From assembly GCF_025466085.1 (NCBI RefSeq), contig NZ_JANLOD010000049.1, positions 62,001 to 126,000 on the forward strand: a DNA stretch of 64,000 nt, read 5' to 3'. Below, piece after piece: positions 44,488 through 54,068 of this stretch; position 1 is the first letter of the stretch, and the number at the start of each line of letters is the position of its first letter. Below the pieces are notes generated by a model. That model did not search any database, was not told the origin of the DNA, and saw only the letters and a list, made by a program, of their open reading frames with translations. This stretch comes from Pseudomonas sp. 14P_8.1_Bac3. GTDB lineage: Bacteria > Pseudomonadota > Gammaproteobacteria > Pseudomonadales > Pseudomonadaceae. A program made the translations under genes and the position numbers.

Positions 44488-45666
44488 TCAGGCCAGGAAG
44501 GTTTCGACCAGCCGCACCCAATAACTGGCGCCCGTCGCCAGACAGCCATCGTTGAAGTCATAGCCAGGGTTATGCACCATGCAACCGCCTTCGCCATCCC
44601 CATTGCCGATCAGCAAATAACTGCCGGGGCAACGTTGCAGCATCACCGCGAAATCCTCGCTGCCCGTCAGCGGTTTCATGTGAGGGATCAGGCCATCCTC
44701 ACCGAGCCAATCCAGCGCTACCTGCTGGGCAAATTCGGTGCTCTCGGGGTGGTTGAACAGGGCCGGAAAGCGCTGCGCCTCATCCACCTCGACCGTGGCG
44801 CGCGCGCCGAAGCTCGATGCCTGCGATTCGGCTATTTGCGTGATCCGGTCAATCAGCGTATCGCGCACCTGTTCCTTCAGCGCACGCACACTCAACTGCA
44901 AGTCGGCGTGATCCGGGATCACATTCGCCGCCAGACCGGCATGAAACGCACCGACCGTAACGACGGCGGTGTCGAGCGGGTCGACATTGCGCGAGACCAC
45001 GCTTTGCAAAGCCATGACGATGGCCGAGCCGACCAGCACCGGATCAACCGCCTTGTGCGGCATGGCGCCATGACCGCCGACGCCATCGATGCGGATCCTC
45101 ACCGTATCGGTGGAGGCCATGAACGGCCCCGGCAGAAAGCCGAGCTTCCCGAGCGGCAGTCCCGGCATGTTATGCATGGCGAAAATCGCGTCGCAGGGAA
45201 ACCGTTCGAACAGCCCGTCATCGAGCATGCGTTGCGCGCCGCCATCGCCTTCCTCGGCGGGCTGGAAAATCAACACCAGCGAACCGTCGAATTCACAGCT
45301 GGAGGCCAGGTGTTTGGCGGCGGCAAGCAACATGGCCGTGTGACCGTCATGACCACAGGCGTGCATCACGCCTTCGTGGCGGCTGGAATAAGCCAGGCCG
45401 GTTTGCTCGACAATCGGCAGCGCATCCATGTCGGCACGCAAGCCGATGGTCCTGGCGCTATCGCCGCTGCGCAGCAGCCCTACGACCCCCGTACCACCGA
45501 GCCCCCGGTGCACCTGATAACCCCATTCTTCCAGTCTGGCGGCCACCAGGTCGGCGGTGGCGAACTCTTCAAAGCTCAGTTCCGGGTGCGCGTGGAGGTG
45601 TTGGCGTAGCGCAATCATCTCTGCTTCGAGCGCACGAATGCCGGGCAACGCAGGTTGTTGGGTCAT
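44488..45666 (-). CDS. M20-family amidohydrolase, hippurate hydrolase-like
   Basis: The 392-residue zinc enzyme has Arg-Ala-Asp-Met-Asp-Ala-Leu-Pro (77-84), His-Ala-Cys-Gly-His-Asp-Gly-His (102-109) and Pro-Ala-Glu-Glu-Gly (136-140) with the usual dimerisation domain. These enzymes hydrolyse N-acyl amino acids such as hippurate or N-acetyl derivatives. AAGGAAA precedes the ATG. It is divergent from the LysR gene at 45808, its probable regulator. Confidence 0.93.
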   Translation of the reverse strand: MTQQPALPGIRALEAEMIALRQHLHAHPELSFEEFATADLVAARLEEWGYQVHRGLGGTGVVGLLRSGDSARTIGLRADMDALPIVEQTGLAYSSRHEGVMHACGHDGHTAMLLAAAKHLASSCEFDGSLVLIFQPAEEGDGGAQRMLDDGLFERFPCDAIFAMHNMPGLPLGKLGFLPGPFMASTDTVRIRIDGVGGHGAMPHKAVDPVLVGSAIVMALQSVVSRNVDPLDTAVVTVGAFHAGLAANVIPDHADLQLSVRALKEQVRDTLIDRITQIAESQASSFGARATVEVDEAQRFPALFNHPESTEFAQQVALDWLGEDGLIPHMKPLTGSEDFAVMLQRCPGSYLLIGNGDGEGGCMVHNPGYDFNDGCLATGASYWVRLVETFLA

Positions 45667-45807
45667 CAGGTTTTCCTTGTTTTTATGGCTGGTGTTCAGC
45701 GGTTCGACTGATACCCTGCGATCCTAATGAGTTGATGAATGCCGTGGCAGTCGCAAAAACCGGTGGGTGAAAACCGTGGGTTTACACCGCTGAAGCCAGG
45801 AGGATGG

Positions 45808-46761
45808 ATGAAGCTACATCAATTGCGCGCGCTGGTGATGATTGCCGACTGTGGCAGCATCCGCGCGGCGGCGCGGCGCCTAGAGGTGTCGCAGACCGCC
45901 GTCGCCAAGGCGCTGCGGGAACTGGAAGAACACCTGCAATTGCCGTTGCTGGTGCGCAATGCCAGCGGCGTGGTGCTGACCACCTACGGCCAGTCGCTGC
46001 TGCAGCATGCGCGGCAGATGCTCAGCCAGCTGGAGCGCGCGCAGCTGGAACTGGCGCACCTGAGCGACCAGGCCGAAGGGCAGCTGCGGCTGGGCATTTC
46101 GCCGTGGATGGGCATGACCCTGTTGCCTGAGGTCGTCACCCTGTTCCGCCAGCGGATGCCACGGGTGCGGCTGGAGATCTTCGAGGGGCTGATGGCGGTG
46201 ACGTTGCCGCGGCTGCGCGACGGCACGATGGAGTTTGCGGTCGGGCTGGTGTCTTCGTTGCTGCCGCGCCCGGAGTTTGTCTGCGATCCGCTGTTTTCCT
46301 ATCGGATGGCCGTGGTGGCCCGCCACGGTCACCCGTTACGTGACAGCCGTTCCATCCACGATTTGCTGGATCAGGATTGGGTGGTCAATTACCCGGATGC
46401 CAATTACGAAATTTTAATGACCGAACTGTTCTGGCAGCACGGTGCGCAAATCGATCTGCAGCACATCCACCGGGCACACTCGCCGCAATTGACGTTATCG
46501 CTGATCGAGCAGACCGACATGCTCAGTTTTTTCCCGGAGCCGATGCTGACGGTGCCGAGTTACCGCGAACGAGTGGGGCGGCTGGCGTTGGCCGAAACCT
46601 TCGCGACCGACACCATCGGCATCGTCACCCCGCGCAACGCGCAGCTGGGTGTCGCCGCGCAGTGTTTTGTCGAATGCCTGCTGCAAGTCATCCGCCGCCG
46701 CGCCCGTTCGGCTCGGCCGGAGGATGCTGAGTTGTTTGATACGCTGGAATTGCTGATTTGA
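45808..46761 (+). CDS. LysR-family transcriptional regulator
   Basis: The 317-residue protein has the LysR winged helix (about 1-58) and effector domain. The ATG at 45808 with AGGAGGATGG upstream is chosen; 23 extra codons upstream have no binding site. It is divergent from the amidohydrolase/MFS pair, 141 bp away, and converges tail to tail with the dehydrogenase gene only 7 bp downstream. It probably controls the amidohydrolase operon. Confidence 0.92.
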   Translation: MKLHQLRALVMIADCGSIRAAARRLEVSQTAVAKALRELEEHLQLPLLVRNASGVVLTTYGQSLLQHARQMLSQLERAQLELAHLSDQAEGQLRLGISPWMGMTLLPEVVTLFRQRMPRVRLEIFEGLMAVTLPRLRDGTMEFAVGLVSSLLPRPEFVCDPLFSYRMAVVARHGHPLRDSRSIHDLLDQDWVVNYPDANYEILMTELFWQHGAQIDLQHIHRAHSPQLTLSLIEQTDMLSFFPEPMLTVPSYRERVGRLALAETFATDTIGIVTPRNAQLGVAAQCFVECLLQVIRRRARSARPEDAELFDTLELLI

Positions 46762-46768
46762 GCCGGGC

Positions 46769-48241
46769 CTATTTCAGGTACCAACCCCACGGTCGATCAC
46801 TCACGTACTCGGTCACCTGCTTGACCTCCAGATAATTGTGCAGCCCCCACTCACCGAGCTCCCGGCCGATACCGCTGTGTTTCATTCCGCCCCACGGCGC
46901 CTCGACGAAGGTCGGTTGCGAGCAGTTGACCCAGATGATCCCGGCGCGCAGCTGATTGGCGACGCGGGCGGTGCGTTGCAGGTCGGCGCTCATCACCGCC
47001 GCAGCGAGGCCGAAGCGGCTGGCGTTGGCCATTTGCAGCGCTTGTTCTTCGGTCTTGAAGCGTTTGACGCACAACACCGGCCCGAACACTTCCTCGCGCC
47101 AGAGAATGCTGTTGTGCCCCGGCTCGTCGAAGATCGCCGGCTCGATGAAATAGCCCTCGGCAAGATGCGCCGGACGCTGACCTCCGGTGAGCAAACGCGC
47201 ACCGCTGGCGAGGCCCTGATCGATGAAGCCAAGCACCTTGTCGTACTGGCCCTGACTGACCAGCGGCCCCAGCAACACGCCGGGCTCCATGCCCGGGCCG
47301 ATGGTGATCTTGCGGGTTTCCTCGACCAGCCGCTCGATCAATCGCGGGGCAATGTTTTCCTGCACCAACAGACGCGACGTCGCGCTGCACACCTGGCCCT
47401 GGTTCCAGAAAATCCCGAACAGAATCCATTCCACTGCGGCTTCAACGTCAGCGTCATCGAACACGATGAGCGCCGACTTGCCGCCCAGTTCGAGGCTGAT
47501 GTTCTTGATGTCACGGGCCGCCGCCGACATGATTTTCGCCCCGGTGGGCACGCTGCCGGTGAACGCCAGTTTGTCCACGCCGGGGTGCTCGGTGAGCGGA
47601 CCGCCGGCATCGGTACCGAGGCCGCTGACAACGTTGAGGACCCCGGCCGGCAGTCCGATGCGGTCGGCGGCCGCCGCCAGTTCCAGCGCCGTGAGCGGGG
47701 TGAGTTCCGAGGGCTTCAACACCAGCGTCGCCCCCGCCGCCAAGGCTGGCGCGACTTTCCACGCCGCCATCAACAATGGGTAGTTCCACGGAATGATCTG
47801 CCCGGCGACGCCGATCGGCTCATGTCGGATACGGCAGCGGAAACGTTCATCCGGCAGCGCCAAGGGTTGGTCCTGCTGCTGATCCAGAGCCCTGGCCAAC
47901 CCGGCGTAGTAGCGGAAACAGCCGATCGCGTCGCCCACGTCCCACTGCGCTTCGGGCAACGGTTTGCCGTTGTCGCGCACTTCCAGTTCGGCCAGCGCCG
48001 GTTGACCGTTTTCCAGTTCATCGGCCAGTGCTTCCAGCCACTGCGCGCGTTCGGCGCCGGTGGTCTGGCTCCAGCCATTATCGAAAGCGCGGCGGGCAGC
48101 ACGCACCGCATGATCGACGTCTTCTTCGGTGCCGGCCGCGACCCGATGGAACACCTGCCCGGTGGCCGGGTCGATGACGTCCAGGTAACCGCCCAGGTCC
48201 GGGCTGACCCACTCGCCGTTGATATAAAGCTGATCACGCAT
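46769..48241 (-). CDS. Aldehyde dehydrogenase, betaine/aminoaldehyde type
   Basis: The 490-residue enzyme has Asn153, Glu251 and Cys285 in the same motifs as the dehydrogenase at 41376, and both share the Trp-Ile-Leu-Phe-Gly-Ile-Phe-Trp-Asn-Gln run and the end Trp-Gly-Trp-Tyr-Leu. It is the last gene of the third ABC importer operon, overlapping the PotI-type permease by 8 bp. It probably oxidises an aminoaldehyde derived from the imported amine. Confidence 0.93.
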   Translation of the reverse strand: MRDQLYINGEWVSPDLGGYLDVIDPATGQVFHRVAAGTEEDVDHAVRAARRAFDNGWSQTTGAERAQWLEALADELENGQPALAELEVRDNGKPLPEAQWDVGDAIGCFRYYAGLARALDQQQDQPLALPDERFRCRIRHEPIGVAGQIIPWNYPLLMAAWKVAPALAAGATLVLKPSELTPLTALELAAAADRIGLPAGVLNVVSGLGTDAGGPLTEHPGVDKLAFTGSVPTGAKIMSAAARDIKNISLELGGKSALIVFDDADVEAAVEWILFGIFWNQGQVCSATSRLLVQENIAPRLIERLVEETRKITIGPGMEPGVLLGPLVSQGQYDKVLGFIDQGLASGARLLTGGQRPAHLAEGYFIEPAIFDEPGHNSILWREEVFGPVLCVKRFKTEEQALQMANASRFGLAAAVMSADLQRTARVANQLRAGIIWVNCSQPTFVEAPWGGMKHSGIGRELGEWGLHNYLEVKQVTEYVSDRPWGWYLK

Positions 48242-49061
48242 GGTGTGGCTCCTGGACGCCGGTGCGGCGGTTTTGCAGGTGACGGGAAGTGAACAGCAAC
48301 GCCAGCGACGCGCAGATGATGACGGTCGAAACCGCGTTGATCTCCGGGGTCACGCCGCGGCGGATGGAAGAAAAGATGTAGATCGGCAACGTCGTCTCGG
48401 AACCGGCGACGAAAAACGCGATGATGAAATCGTCGAAGCTGAACGTGAACGCCAGCAGGAACCCGGCCATGATCGCCGGACTGATCTGCGGCAAGGTCAC
48501 CCGCCAGAACGTCTGCATCGGTGGTGCATAGAGGTCCGCCGAGGCTTCGAGCAAGGCTTTGTCCAGCGAGTCGACGCGGCTGCGCACGATCACCATCACC
48601 AGCGCCATGGTGAACAGCGAGTGCGCGGCGATGACCGTGAAGAAGCCCATGTTCAACCGTGGCACGCTGGGGATCCAGGCCGCCAGCAGCGGGTTGATCA
48701 GGTCGAACAGGCTGATGAACGCAATCAGCGTCGAGATGCCGATCACTATGCCGGGCACGATGATCGCGCAGTAGGTCAGCGCATCGAACAACAGCCGAAC
48801 TTTGCCGCCGGCGCGCTGCAGGCCGAATACCGCCAGGGTGCCGAACAGCGTGGCGATCAGCGCTGAAGTGAAGGCGATGAACGCACTATGCCCCAAGGCT
48901 TCCATAATGAACGGGTTGCCGAACGCGGTGCCGAACCACTGCACCGAACAGCATTCGAACGCCAGGCCGCTGCGCCCGGCGTTGAAGCTGAACAGCACGA
49001 TCAGCGCAATCGGTGCATAGAGAAACAGGTACAGCGAAGTCGAATAACTGCGCAGCCACAT
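48234..49061 (-). CDS. ABC transporter permease, PotI-type (third system)
   Basis: The 275-residue protein has six helices and an EAA loop (Glu-Ala-Ser-Ala-Asp-Leu-Tyr-Ala about 171-178). It begins one base beyond the stop of the preceding permease. The last residues run into the aldehyde dehydrogenase gene. Confidence 0.9.
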   Translation of the reverse strand: MWLRSYSTSLYLFLYAPIALIVLFSFNAGRSGLAFECCSVQWFGTAFGNPFIMEALGHSAFIAFTSALIATLFGTLAVFGLQRAGGKVRLLFDALTYCAIIVPGIVIGISTLIAFISLFDLINPLLAAWIPSVPRLNMGFFTVIAAHSLFTMALVMVIVRSRVDSLDKALLEASADLYAPPMQTFWRVTLPQISPAIMAGFLLAFTFSFDDFIIAFFVAGSETTLPIYIFSSIRRGVTPEINAVSTVIICASLALLFTSRHLQNRRTGVQEPHHA

Positions 49062-49062
49062 G

Positions 49063-49980
49063 TCACAACCCTCCGTCGGCAGGACGGCCGCCGTAGCGCG
49101 CCACCAGTTTCAGATACACGCCGATGATCAGCAGCATCATCGCCACCAGGGTCATGGCCAACGCACTGCCGAACGGCCAGTTGCGCGATTGCAGGAACAG
49201 ATCGACCAGCGCGTTGCCGACGAAGAACACCTTGCCGCCCCCGAGAATGGCCGGGATCAGGAATTCGCCCATCAGCAGGATGAACACCAGCATGACTCCG
49301 GTGATGATCCCCGGCGCAGAGAGCGGCAGGGTGATGCGACGGAAGCTTTCAAAGGCACTGGCGCCCAGGTCTGCCGAGGCTTCGAGCAGGCGCTTGTCGA
49401 GTTTTTCCAGGCTGACGTAAATCGGGAACACCATCAGCGGCAGGTAGCCGTAAACGATGCCGATCAGCACCGCCCACGGCGTGTTGATCAGCCGCACGTC
49501 TTCCAGCCCGAGGCTGGCGAGCAAGGCCGGGATGCCCTTGCCACTGAGAATGAAGATCCACGCGTAGGTGCGGATGAGGAAACTGGTCCAGAACGGCACG
49601 ATCACCAGCGTCAGCAACAACGAGCGGTTGCGGGTGACTTTGACCGCCAGGAAGTAGGCAAGGGGATAGGCCGCCACCAGGCACACCAGCGTGCCCAGCG
49701 GCGCCAGCATCAGCGTGTTGCTGAAGGCTGCACCCCGTGAGCCTAGGTTCAGGTAATTGGCCAACGTGAAGCCACCGGCGTAACCGCCCACGGCACTGCG
49801 CTCGCCGAAACTGAAGACCAGGATGATCACCAGCGGCATCAACAACAGCAGCAGAAACCACAAGGTCGAAGGCAAGAGCATCAGCAGGGTGATCCGTCGG
49901 CCGAGGCTGCGCCGCTGGCGCACCTCGACTGACAGGGCACTGCCCGGCTGCACCGTTTGCGGGTGGGCGGCAGCGTTCAT
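49063..49980 (-). CDS. ABC transporter permease, PotH-type (third system)
   Basis: The protein of about 305 residues has a polar N-terminus then six helices and an EAA loop (Glu-Ala-Ser-Ala-Asp-Leu-Gly-Ala). The ATG at 49980 is preferred, with GAGGAG six bases before it; an ATG at 50001 is also in frame. The EAA sequence is nearly identical to its partner, as usual for paired subunits. Confidence 0.9.
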   Translation of the reverse strand: MNAAAHPQTVQPGSALSVEVRQRRSLGRRITLLMLLPSTLWFLLLLLMPLVIILVFSFGERSAVGGYAGGFTLANYLNLGSRGAAFSNTLMLAPLGTLVCLVAAYPLAYFLAVKVTRNRSLLLTLVIVPFWTSFLIRTYAWIFILSGKGIPALLASLGLEDVRLINTPWAVLIGIVYGYLPLMVFPIYVSLEKLDKRLLEASADLGASAFESFRRITLPLSAPGIITGVMLVFILLMGEFLIPAILGGGKVFFVGNALVDLFLQSRNWPFGSALAMTLVAMMLLIIGVYLKLVARYGGRPADGGL

Positions 49981-50012
49981 GGGGGACTCCTCGTTGGCCA
50001 TGGGGCAGGCGA

Positions 50013-51155
50013 TCAGGCGGACTTGAAACGCGCCATCAGTTCGGCGCGCGCCGGGCTGGTGAGCGTCGCGGCAGCGCCGAACTCCAGCGGGCTCAGGGCT
50101 TCGGCGGCCGGGTACATGATCGGGTCGTCGAGCATGGCGGTGGGCAGTAGGGCATCGACGCGCTTGTCGCCGCTCGGGTAGCCGTGGCTCAACACTTCGA
50201 GCTTGTTGTGCTGCGGGTCGAGCAGGTAGTTGATGAAGGCGTACGCGGCGTCCTTGTGCTCCGAGCTTTTTGGAATGGCGAAGAAATCGCTCCAGAGTTC
50301 GCCCCCTTCCTTGCCCAGTTCGAACTGCATTTTTGCGTTGTCGCGGTGCAGCTGCGAGGCGTCGCCGGTCCAGGACATCGCCAGCCAGGCATCGCCGCTG
50401 CGCATCGACGGCTGAATGTCGGAGTTGATCGCGAACAGGTGCGGCTTGACCTCGATCAGCAGTTTTTCCGCATCGGCCAGCTCTTTCGGGTCCAGTGAGT
50501 TGAAGCTGTAGCCGAAGCTTTTCAGGGCGTTGCCGATGGCGGTCAACTGGTAGTCATGGACCATCGTCCGGCCACTGGCCGGGCCCTGGGCGGCGGCCCA
50601 GAATTCTTTCCAGCTGCTCGGGCCGTCCTTCAGTTTGCCGCTGTCGTAGAGCATGCCGGTGGTGCCCCAGTTTTTCGGCACCGCGTAGACCTTGCCGTCC
50701 ACCGTCCCTTGGGCCATGAACTTCTGCTGGAACGCCGAGGCATCGAAATTGGGCAGGCGCGACAGGTCCAGCGGTTCGATCAGGCCCAGGCCGACGTAGG
50801 TGCTGATGGTGTAGTTGGTCGGCACCAGCACGTCCCAGCCGCTGCCGCCGGCCTGCAACTTGGCGAGCATTTCTTCGTTGGAACCGAACACGCTCATCGA
50901 CACCCGCGCCCCGGTGGTTTTACCGAAGGCGTCGAGGTTTTCCTGGCTGTGGTAATTCGGCCAGGTCGCCAGCGACAGGCGATCGCCGAGCTTGGCCTGC
51001 TCGGCCGCTTCCGCGGTCGATGTCAGCAGGCCGGGCATGTGGGTGGCGACCACCGCCGCGGCAATCCCGAGGCCGGTACGACCAAGAAACTCGCGGCGGC
51101 TGATCGAGCCGTTCTGCCAGCTGCGCAGGGTTTTGATAAACGTCTTCTGGTCCAT
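50013..51155 (-). CDS. Pot-type solute-binding protein, Tat-exported (third system)
   Basis: The 380-residue precursor has a twin-arginine signal (Ile-Ser-Arg-Arg-Glu-Phe-Leu-Gly about 18-25 and a hydrophobic stretch to about 44). Mature sequence begins near Leu-Ser-Leu-Ala-Thr-Trp-Pro-Asn-Tyr, a PotD-type first strand. ATG with GGAG seven bases upstream is preferred to an in-frame GTG. Like the binding protein at 24174 and unlike that at 31970, it is exported folded. Confidence 0.9.
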   Translation of the reverse strand: MDQKTFIKTLRSWQNGSISRREFLGRTGLGIAAAVVATHMPGLLTSTAEAAEQAKLGDRLSLATWPNYHSQENLDAFGKTTGARVSMSVFGSNEEMLAKLQAGGSGWDVLVPTNYTISTYVGLGLIEPLDLSRLPNFDASAFQQKFMAQGTVDGKVYAVPKNWGTTGMLYDSGKLKDGPSSWKEFWAAAQGPASGRTMVHDYQLTAIGNALKSFGYSFNSLDPKELADAEKLLIEVKPHLFAINSDIQPSMRSGDAWLAMSWTGDASQLHRDNAKMQFELGKEGGELWSDFFAIPKSSEHKDAAYAFINYLLDPQHNKLEVLSHGYPSGDKRVDALLPTAMLDDPIMYPAAEALSPLEFGAAATLTSPARAELMARFKSA

Positions 51156-51194
51156 AGCACGCTCCACATCCGGTTGATGAATCGAATCGATGAT

Positions 51195-52322
51195 TTACAA
51201 CGCCATGGCCAGGCCGTTGGCGTGATCCCAGCCGACGCTCACTGCGGCGCCGTGTTCGAATGCATTGGCGCCGTGATCCTGCTGGCGCGGCACCCGCACG
51301 CAGACCACGCCAAAGGCCTGGGTGCGTACGCGATATTCGGTAGAGTTGCCGAGGTAGATGCGGTCTTCCACGCAGCCTTGCAGCTTCACCTCGCGGGGCA
51401 TTTCGGCCTGGGCGCCGGCGATGCTGATCAGCTCCGGACGCACAGCGATGCAACCGGCAGCGTCGGCGCTCAAGGCCTTGCCGGTTGGCGTCAACGGGCT
51501 GGTGAGTTCCAGGCCTTGCTCGGTGCGCAACACCACGGAGTTGCCGTGCAGGTGGCGCACCGTGCCGTTGAACAGGTTGGATTCACCGATGAAATCGGCC
51601 ACGTAACGGCTGGCCGGCGCTTCGTAGAGTTGTTCCGGGGTGGCGGTCTGGATGATCGAGCCGTTGTGCATCACGCTGATGCTGTCGCTCATCGACAAGG
51701 CTTCTTCCTGGTCGTGGGTGACCAGCACGAAAGTGATGCCGACTTCCCGTTGAAGGCGCAGGAGTTCGGACTGCATCTCCTTGCGCAACTTGCGGTCGAG
51801 GGCCGCCAGCGGTTCGTCGAGCAGCAGCACGGTGGGCTTGTTGACCAGCGCGCGGGCGAGGGCGACGCGCTGCTGTTGCCCGCCGGACAGTTCGCTCGGC
51901 TTGCGCTGGCCGAAGCCGCTGAGACGCACCATCTCCAAGGCTTCGTCGGCCATGCGCAACTGGCTTTTCTTGTCCGGTCGCGGGGTGCGATAGCGCAGGC
52001 CGTAGGCGATGTTCTGCGCCACGGTCAGGTGCGGGAACAGCGCGTAATGCTGGAACACCATGTTTACCGGCCGCTCGAAGGCCGGAACGCCGGCAACGTT
52101 TTTGCCGGCCAGGCGCACTTCGCCGCTGGTCGGTTGTTCGAAGCCGGCGATCATGCGCAGGGTGGTAGTTTTGCCGCAGCCCGAACCGCCGAGGAAAGAA
52201 TGAAACGAGCCGCGGCGCACCGCGAAGTTCAGGCCATTGACGGCCGACACCTCGCCATAGCGTTTGACCACATTGCAGAATTCGATATCGCTGGGCGAAG
52301 TGTCATTCAGGCTGTTGTTCAC
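51195..52322 (-). CDS. Pot-type ABC transporter ATP-binding protein (third system)
   Basis: The 375-residue ATPase has Gly-Gly-Ser-Gly-Cys-Gly-Lys-Thr (45-52), where the first Gly replaces the usual Pro, Leu-Ser-Gly-Gly-Gln (145-149), Leu-Leu-Leu-Asp-Glu-Pro (166-171) and a TOBE domain. The start is GTG with AGGGAG upstream. It is the first gene of the operon running to the aldehyde dehydrogenase. An inverted repeat lies between it and the LuxR gene. Confidence 0.94.
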   Translation of the reverse strand: MNNSLNDTSPSDIEFCNVVKRYGEVSAVNGLNFAVRRGSFHSFLGGSGCGKTTTLRMIAGFEQPTSGEVRLAGKNVAGVPAFERPVNMVFQHYALFPHLTVAQNIAYGLRYRTPRPDKKSQLRMADEALEMVRLSGFGQRKPSELSGGQQQRVALARALVNKPTVLLLDEPLAALDRKLRKEMQSELLRLQREVGITFVLVTHDQEEALSMSDSISVMHNGSIIQTATPEQLYEAPASRYVADFIGESNLFNGTVRHLHGNSVVLRTEQGLELTSPLTPTGKALSADAAGCIAVRPELISIAGAQAEMPREVKLQGCVEDRIYLGNSTEYRVRTQAFGVVCVRVPRQQDHGANAFEHGAAVSVGWDHANGLAMAL

Positions 52323-52394
52323 GAGGCGGCTCCCTGGCAGTGATGAATCAGTGCGTCGGGGGCCAAACTAGCAATGGGGGTTTTGCGCTGTATA

Positions 52395-52410
52395 TATCCC
52401 TTGGGGGATA
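52395..52410. promoter_or_regulatory. Perfect inverted repeat between LuxR gene and importer operon
   Basis: TATCCC and GGGATA flank a TTGG spacer, 73 bp before the ATPase start. CCC-N4-GGG symmetry fits operators of LuxR-type dimers. The upstream gene encodes such a protein. Confidence 0.45.
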
Positions 52411-52426
52411 GAGTCGTTTTCAGGTG

Positions 52427-53236
52427 TCAGGCGTCGACGACCCGTTCCTGGCCGGTGAGGTCGCGGATGAACAGCCCGAGCAATTCGGACTGGCTGCCAA
52501 TGCCGAGCTTGGCGTAGATGTTCTTGCGATGAATCTTCACCGTGCCGGGGCTGATGCTCAGTTGTTCGGCGACCGAGGCGCTGGAGTGACCGCGCAACAG
52601 CAGCTGGACGATTTCCTGCTCGCGGCCGGTGAGGATGTGCGCGCCAAACTGATCGAAGGCTTCGCGGATCTTGAAGTCCAGGTCCTGGGCGGGGCGCGGT
52701 TGCTGGGCCTGACGCAAACGCCAGGCTTCGTTGATTACCTGCTCGACCACGGCCTGCGCGCACTCGATCAACTGCATCTCGTCCCGGCTGAACGCGCAAT
52801 TGGCGGAGGAACGCATCAACGACAGCACGGCCATGGCGCCGCCGCCCAGCTCGACGAAAAACGCCACTTCTTCCGCCAGGCCGGTTTGCTGGTAGTAGGT
52901 CAGGTAATACTCGCCGAGGTAGAAGTGATCGGGCGCGAACTGACGCAAACGCCACAGCCCTGGTGCCTGGCCGCGGGTGCAGGCGAGGTAGAACGGGTCC
53001 AGCAGATAGGGCCCGCACTGATAGTCATCGACATACACCGCACGCTTGTCGGCGGCGAAGGTGTCGAACAGCGCCAACGGCCGATGGTTGCCTTCGTAGA
53101 CGAACAAAACGAAATGATCGACCGGACACACCTGACGCAACCAGTGACTCAACCCCGCCAATCGCGAGTGGCCCGCCGGCAAATCGAGCAGGTGGGCGAC
53201 ACCGGTGGTCCAGAGTTTCAGTTCCTTGGGGCGCAT
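52427..53236 (-). CDS. LuxR-type transcriptional regulator
   Basis: The 269-residue protein has an N-terminal sensor-like region (about 20-190) and a C-terminal LuxR helix-turn-helix (about 202-260: Leu-Thr-Gly-Arg-Glu-Gln-Glu-Ile-Val ... Gly-Thr-Val-Lys-Ile-His). The ATG at 53236 is preferred to an ATG at 53395, where the intervening residues look non-coding. The sensor region lacks the clear acyl-homoserine-lactone binding pattern. It lies upstream of the importer operon on the same strand and likely activates it. Confidence 0.88.
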   Translation of the reverse strand: MRPKELKLWTTGVAHLLDLPAGHSRLAGLSHWLRQVCPVDHFVLFVYEGNHRPLALFDTFAADKRAVYVDDYQCGPYLLDPFYLACTRGQAPGLWRLRQFAPDHFYLGEYYLTYYQQTGLAEEVAFFVELGGGAMAVLSLMRSSANCAFSRDEMQLIECAQAVVEQVINEAWRLRQAQQPRPAQDLDFKIREAFDQFGAHILTGREQEIVQLLLRGHSSASVAEQLSISPGTVKIHRKNIYAKLGIGSQSELLGLFIRDLTGQERVVDA

Positions 53237-53416
53237 GGCAGCTTCAGGTAGAAGGGGAGTGCGTTGGGATGCACAAACTACGCCATGGCTGTTTGGGCCT
53301 TGCAGGGCGGGACAGGCCGCGATGCATCGCTGAAAAGACGCACCGCAACAGGGCTGTTTGTTACCGAGTGCTACACGGTGAGTAGCATCCGCCAAGCCAT
53401 TTCGTGACTGGAACCG

Positions 53417-53623
53417 TCAGAGCGCGTAGCCGACAACCGGGCCAAGAGGGTTGTCCTGGGCGCTCGCGATCAGGTGCAGTGGTACGTGTGGTTGTGTGTC
53501 AACTGAAGTGACTTCGAAGCCACCGACCACCAGGGGTTGGCGCTCACACATTTCGGTCGACTCTCCCGCCAGTTTTTCCGCCATTTTCGCGTGGTTCGCT
53601 GCGATTTCATTGAGAGTTGACAC
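53417..53623 (-). CDS. Small hypothetical protein, Pseudomonas-type
   Basis: A 68-residue frame starts with GTG and has GGAG at good spacing. It encodes an acidic, soluble protein without signal peptide or membrane helix (Asn-His-Ala-Lys-Met-Ala-Glu-Lys-Leu-Ala-Gly near the start). I do not recognise a family. An upstream extension to 53779 exists, but it has no better start. Confidence 0.45.
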   Translation of the reverse strand: MSTLNEIAANHAKMAEKLAGESTEMCERQPLVVGGFEVTSVDTQPHVPLHLIASAQDNPLGPVVGYAL

Positions 53624-53826
53624 GGTAAATCTCCGGGTAACCGACCCAGCGTAGTGCTGGCGTAGGTGAGTATAGATGATGGCCGCCACGTCAGAATTAC
53701 GTCGTTCAGAGGTGGCTACGGCGAGCGTGTGCAAACCGTGCGCCAGACGCTGTGGTGTTTTCTTGGCGGTGGTTCTCAAGCGACGAATGGTGAGGTGGGA
53801 TCACGACTCCATCGCACGACACGGAC

Positions 53827-53928
53827 CTGTAGGAGCTGGCTTGCCCGCGATGGACGTTAACGATAACGCGGGCTGCCTGAATGAACACGGCGCACTCGAG
53901 TCCATCGCCAGCAAGCTGGCTCCTACAG
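53827..53928. repeat. REPIN, shared-core type
   Basis: Full copy, from CTGTAGGAGCTGGCTTGCCC to CTGGCTCCTACAG, with the shared core in the same orientation as the copy at 19099. It is one of two in tandem. Confidence 0.85.
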
Positions 53929-53968
53929 GTTTTTGCGTGAACCCGGCCCTTTGGCACACCACAGAACC

Positions 53969-54057
53969 CTGTAGGAGCGAGCTTGCTCGCGATGGTCGTT
54001 AACGATGACGCGGGCTACTTGAATGAACGCGGCGCACTCAAGTCCATCGCCAGCAAG
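53969..54057. repeat. REPIN with truncated right arm
   Basis: Left arm and shared core are intact, but the right arm stops after CCAGCAAG, where the DUF6124 gene end begins. The truncation may mark an insertion or deletion endpoint. Only 40 bp separate it from the preceding copy. Confidence 0.8.
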
Positions 54058-54068
54058 TGTGACGGCTG

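Noticed and set aside
53827..54057. Repeats that might suggest a CRISPR array
   Set aside because: Only two copies, each an inverted REP doublet with a conserved core rather than unique spacers; no cas genes.
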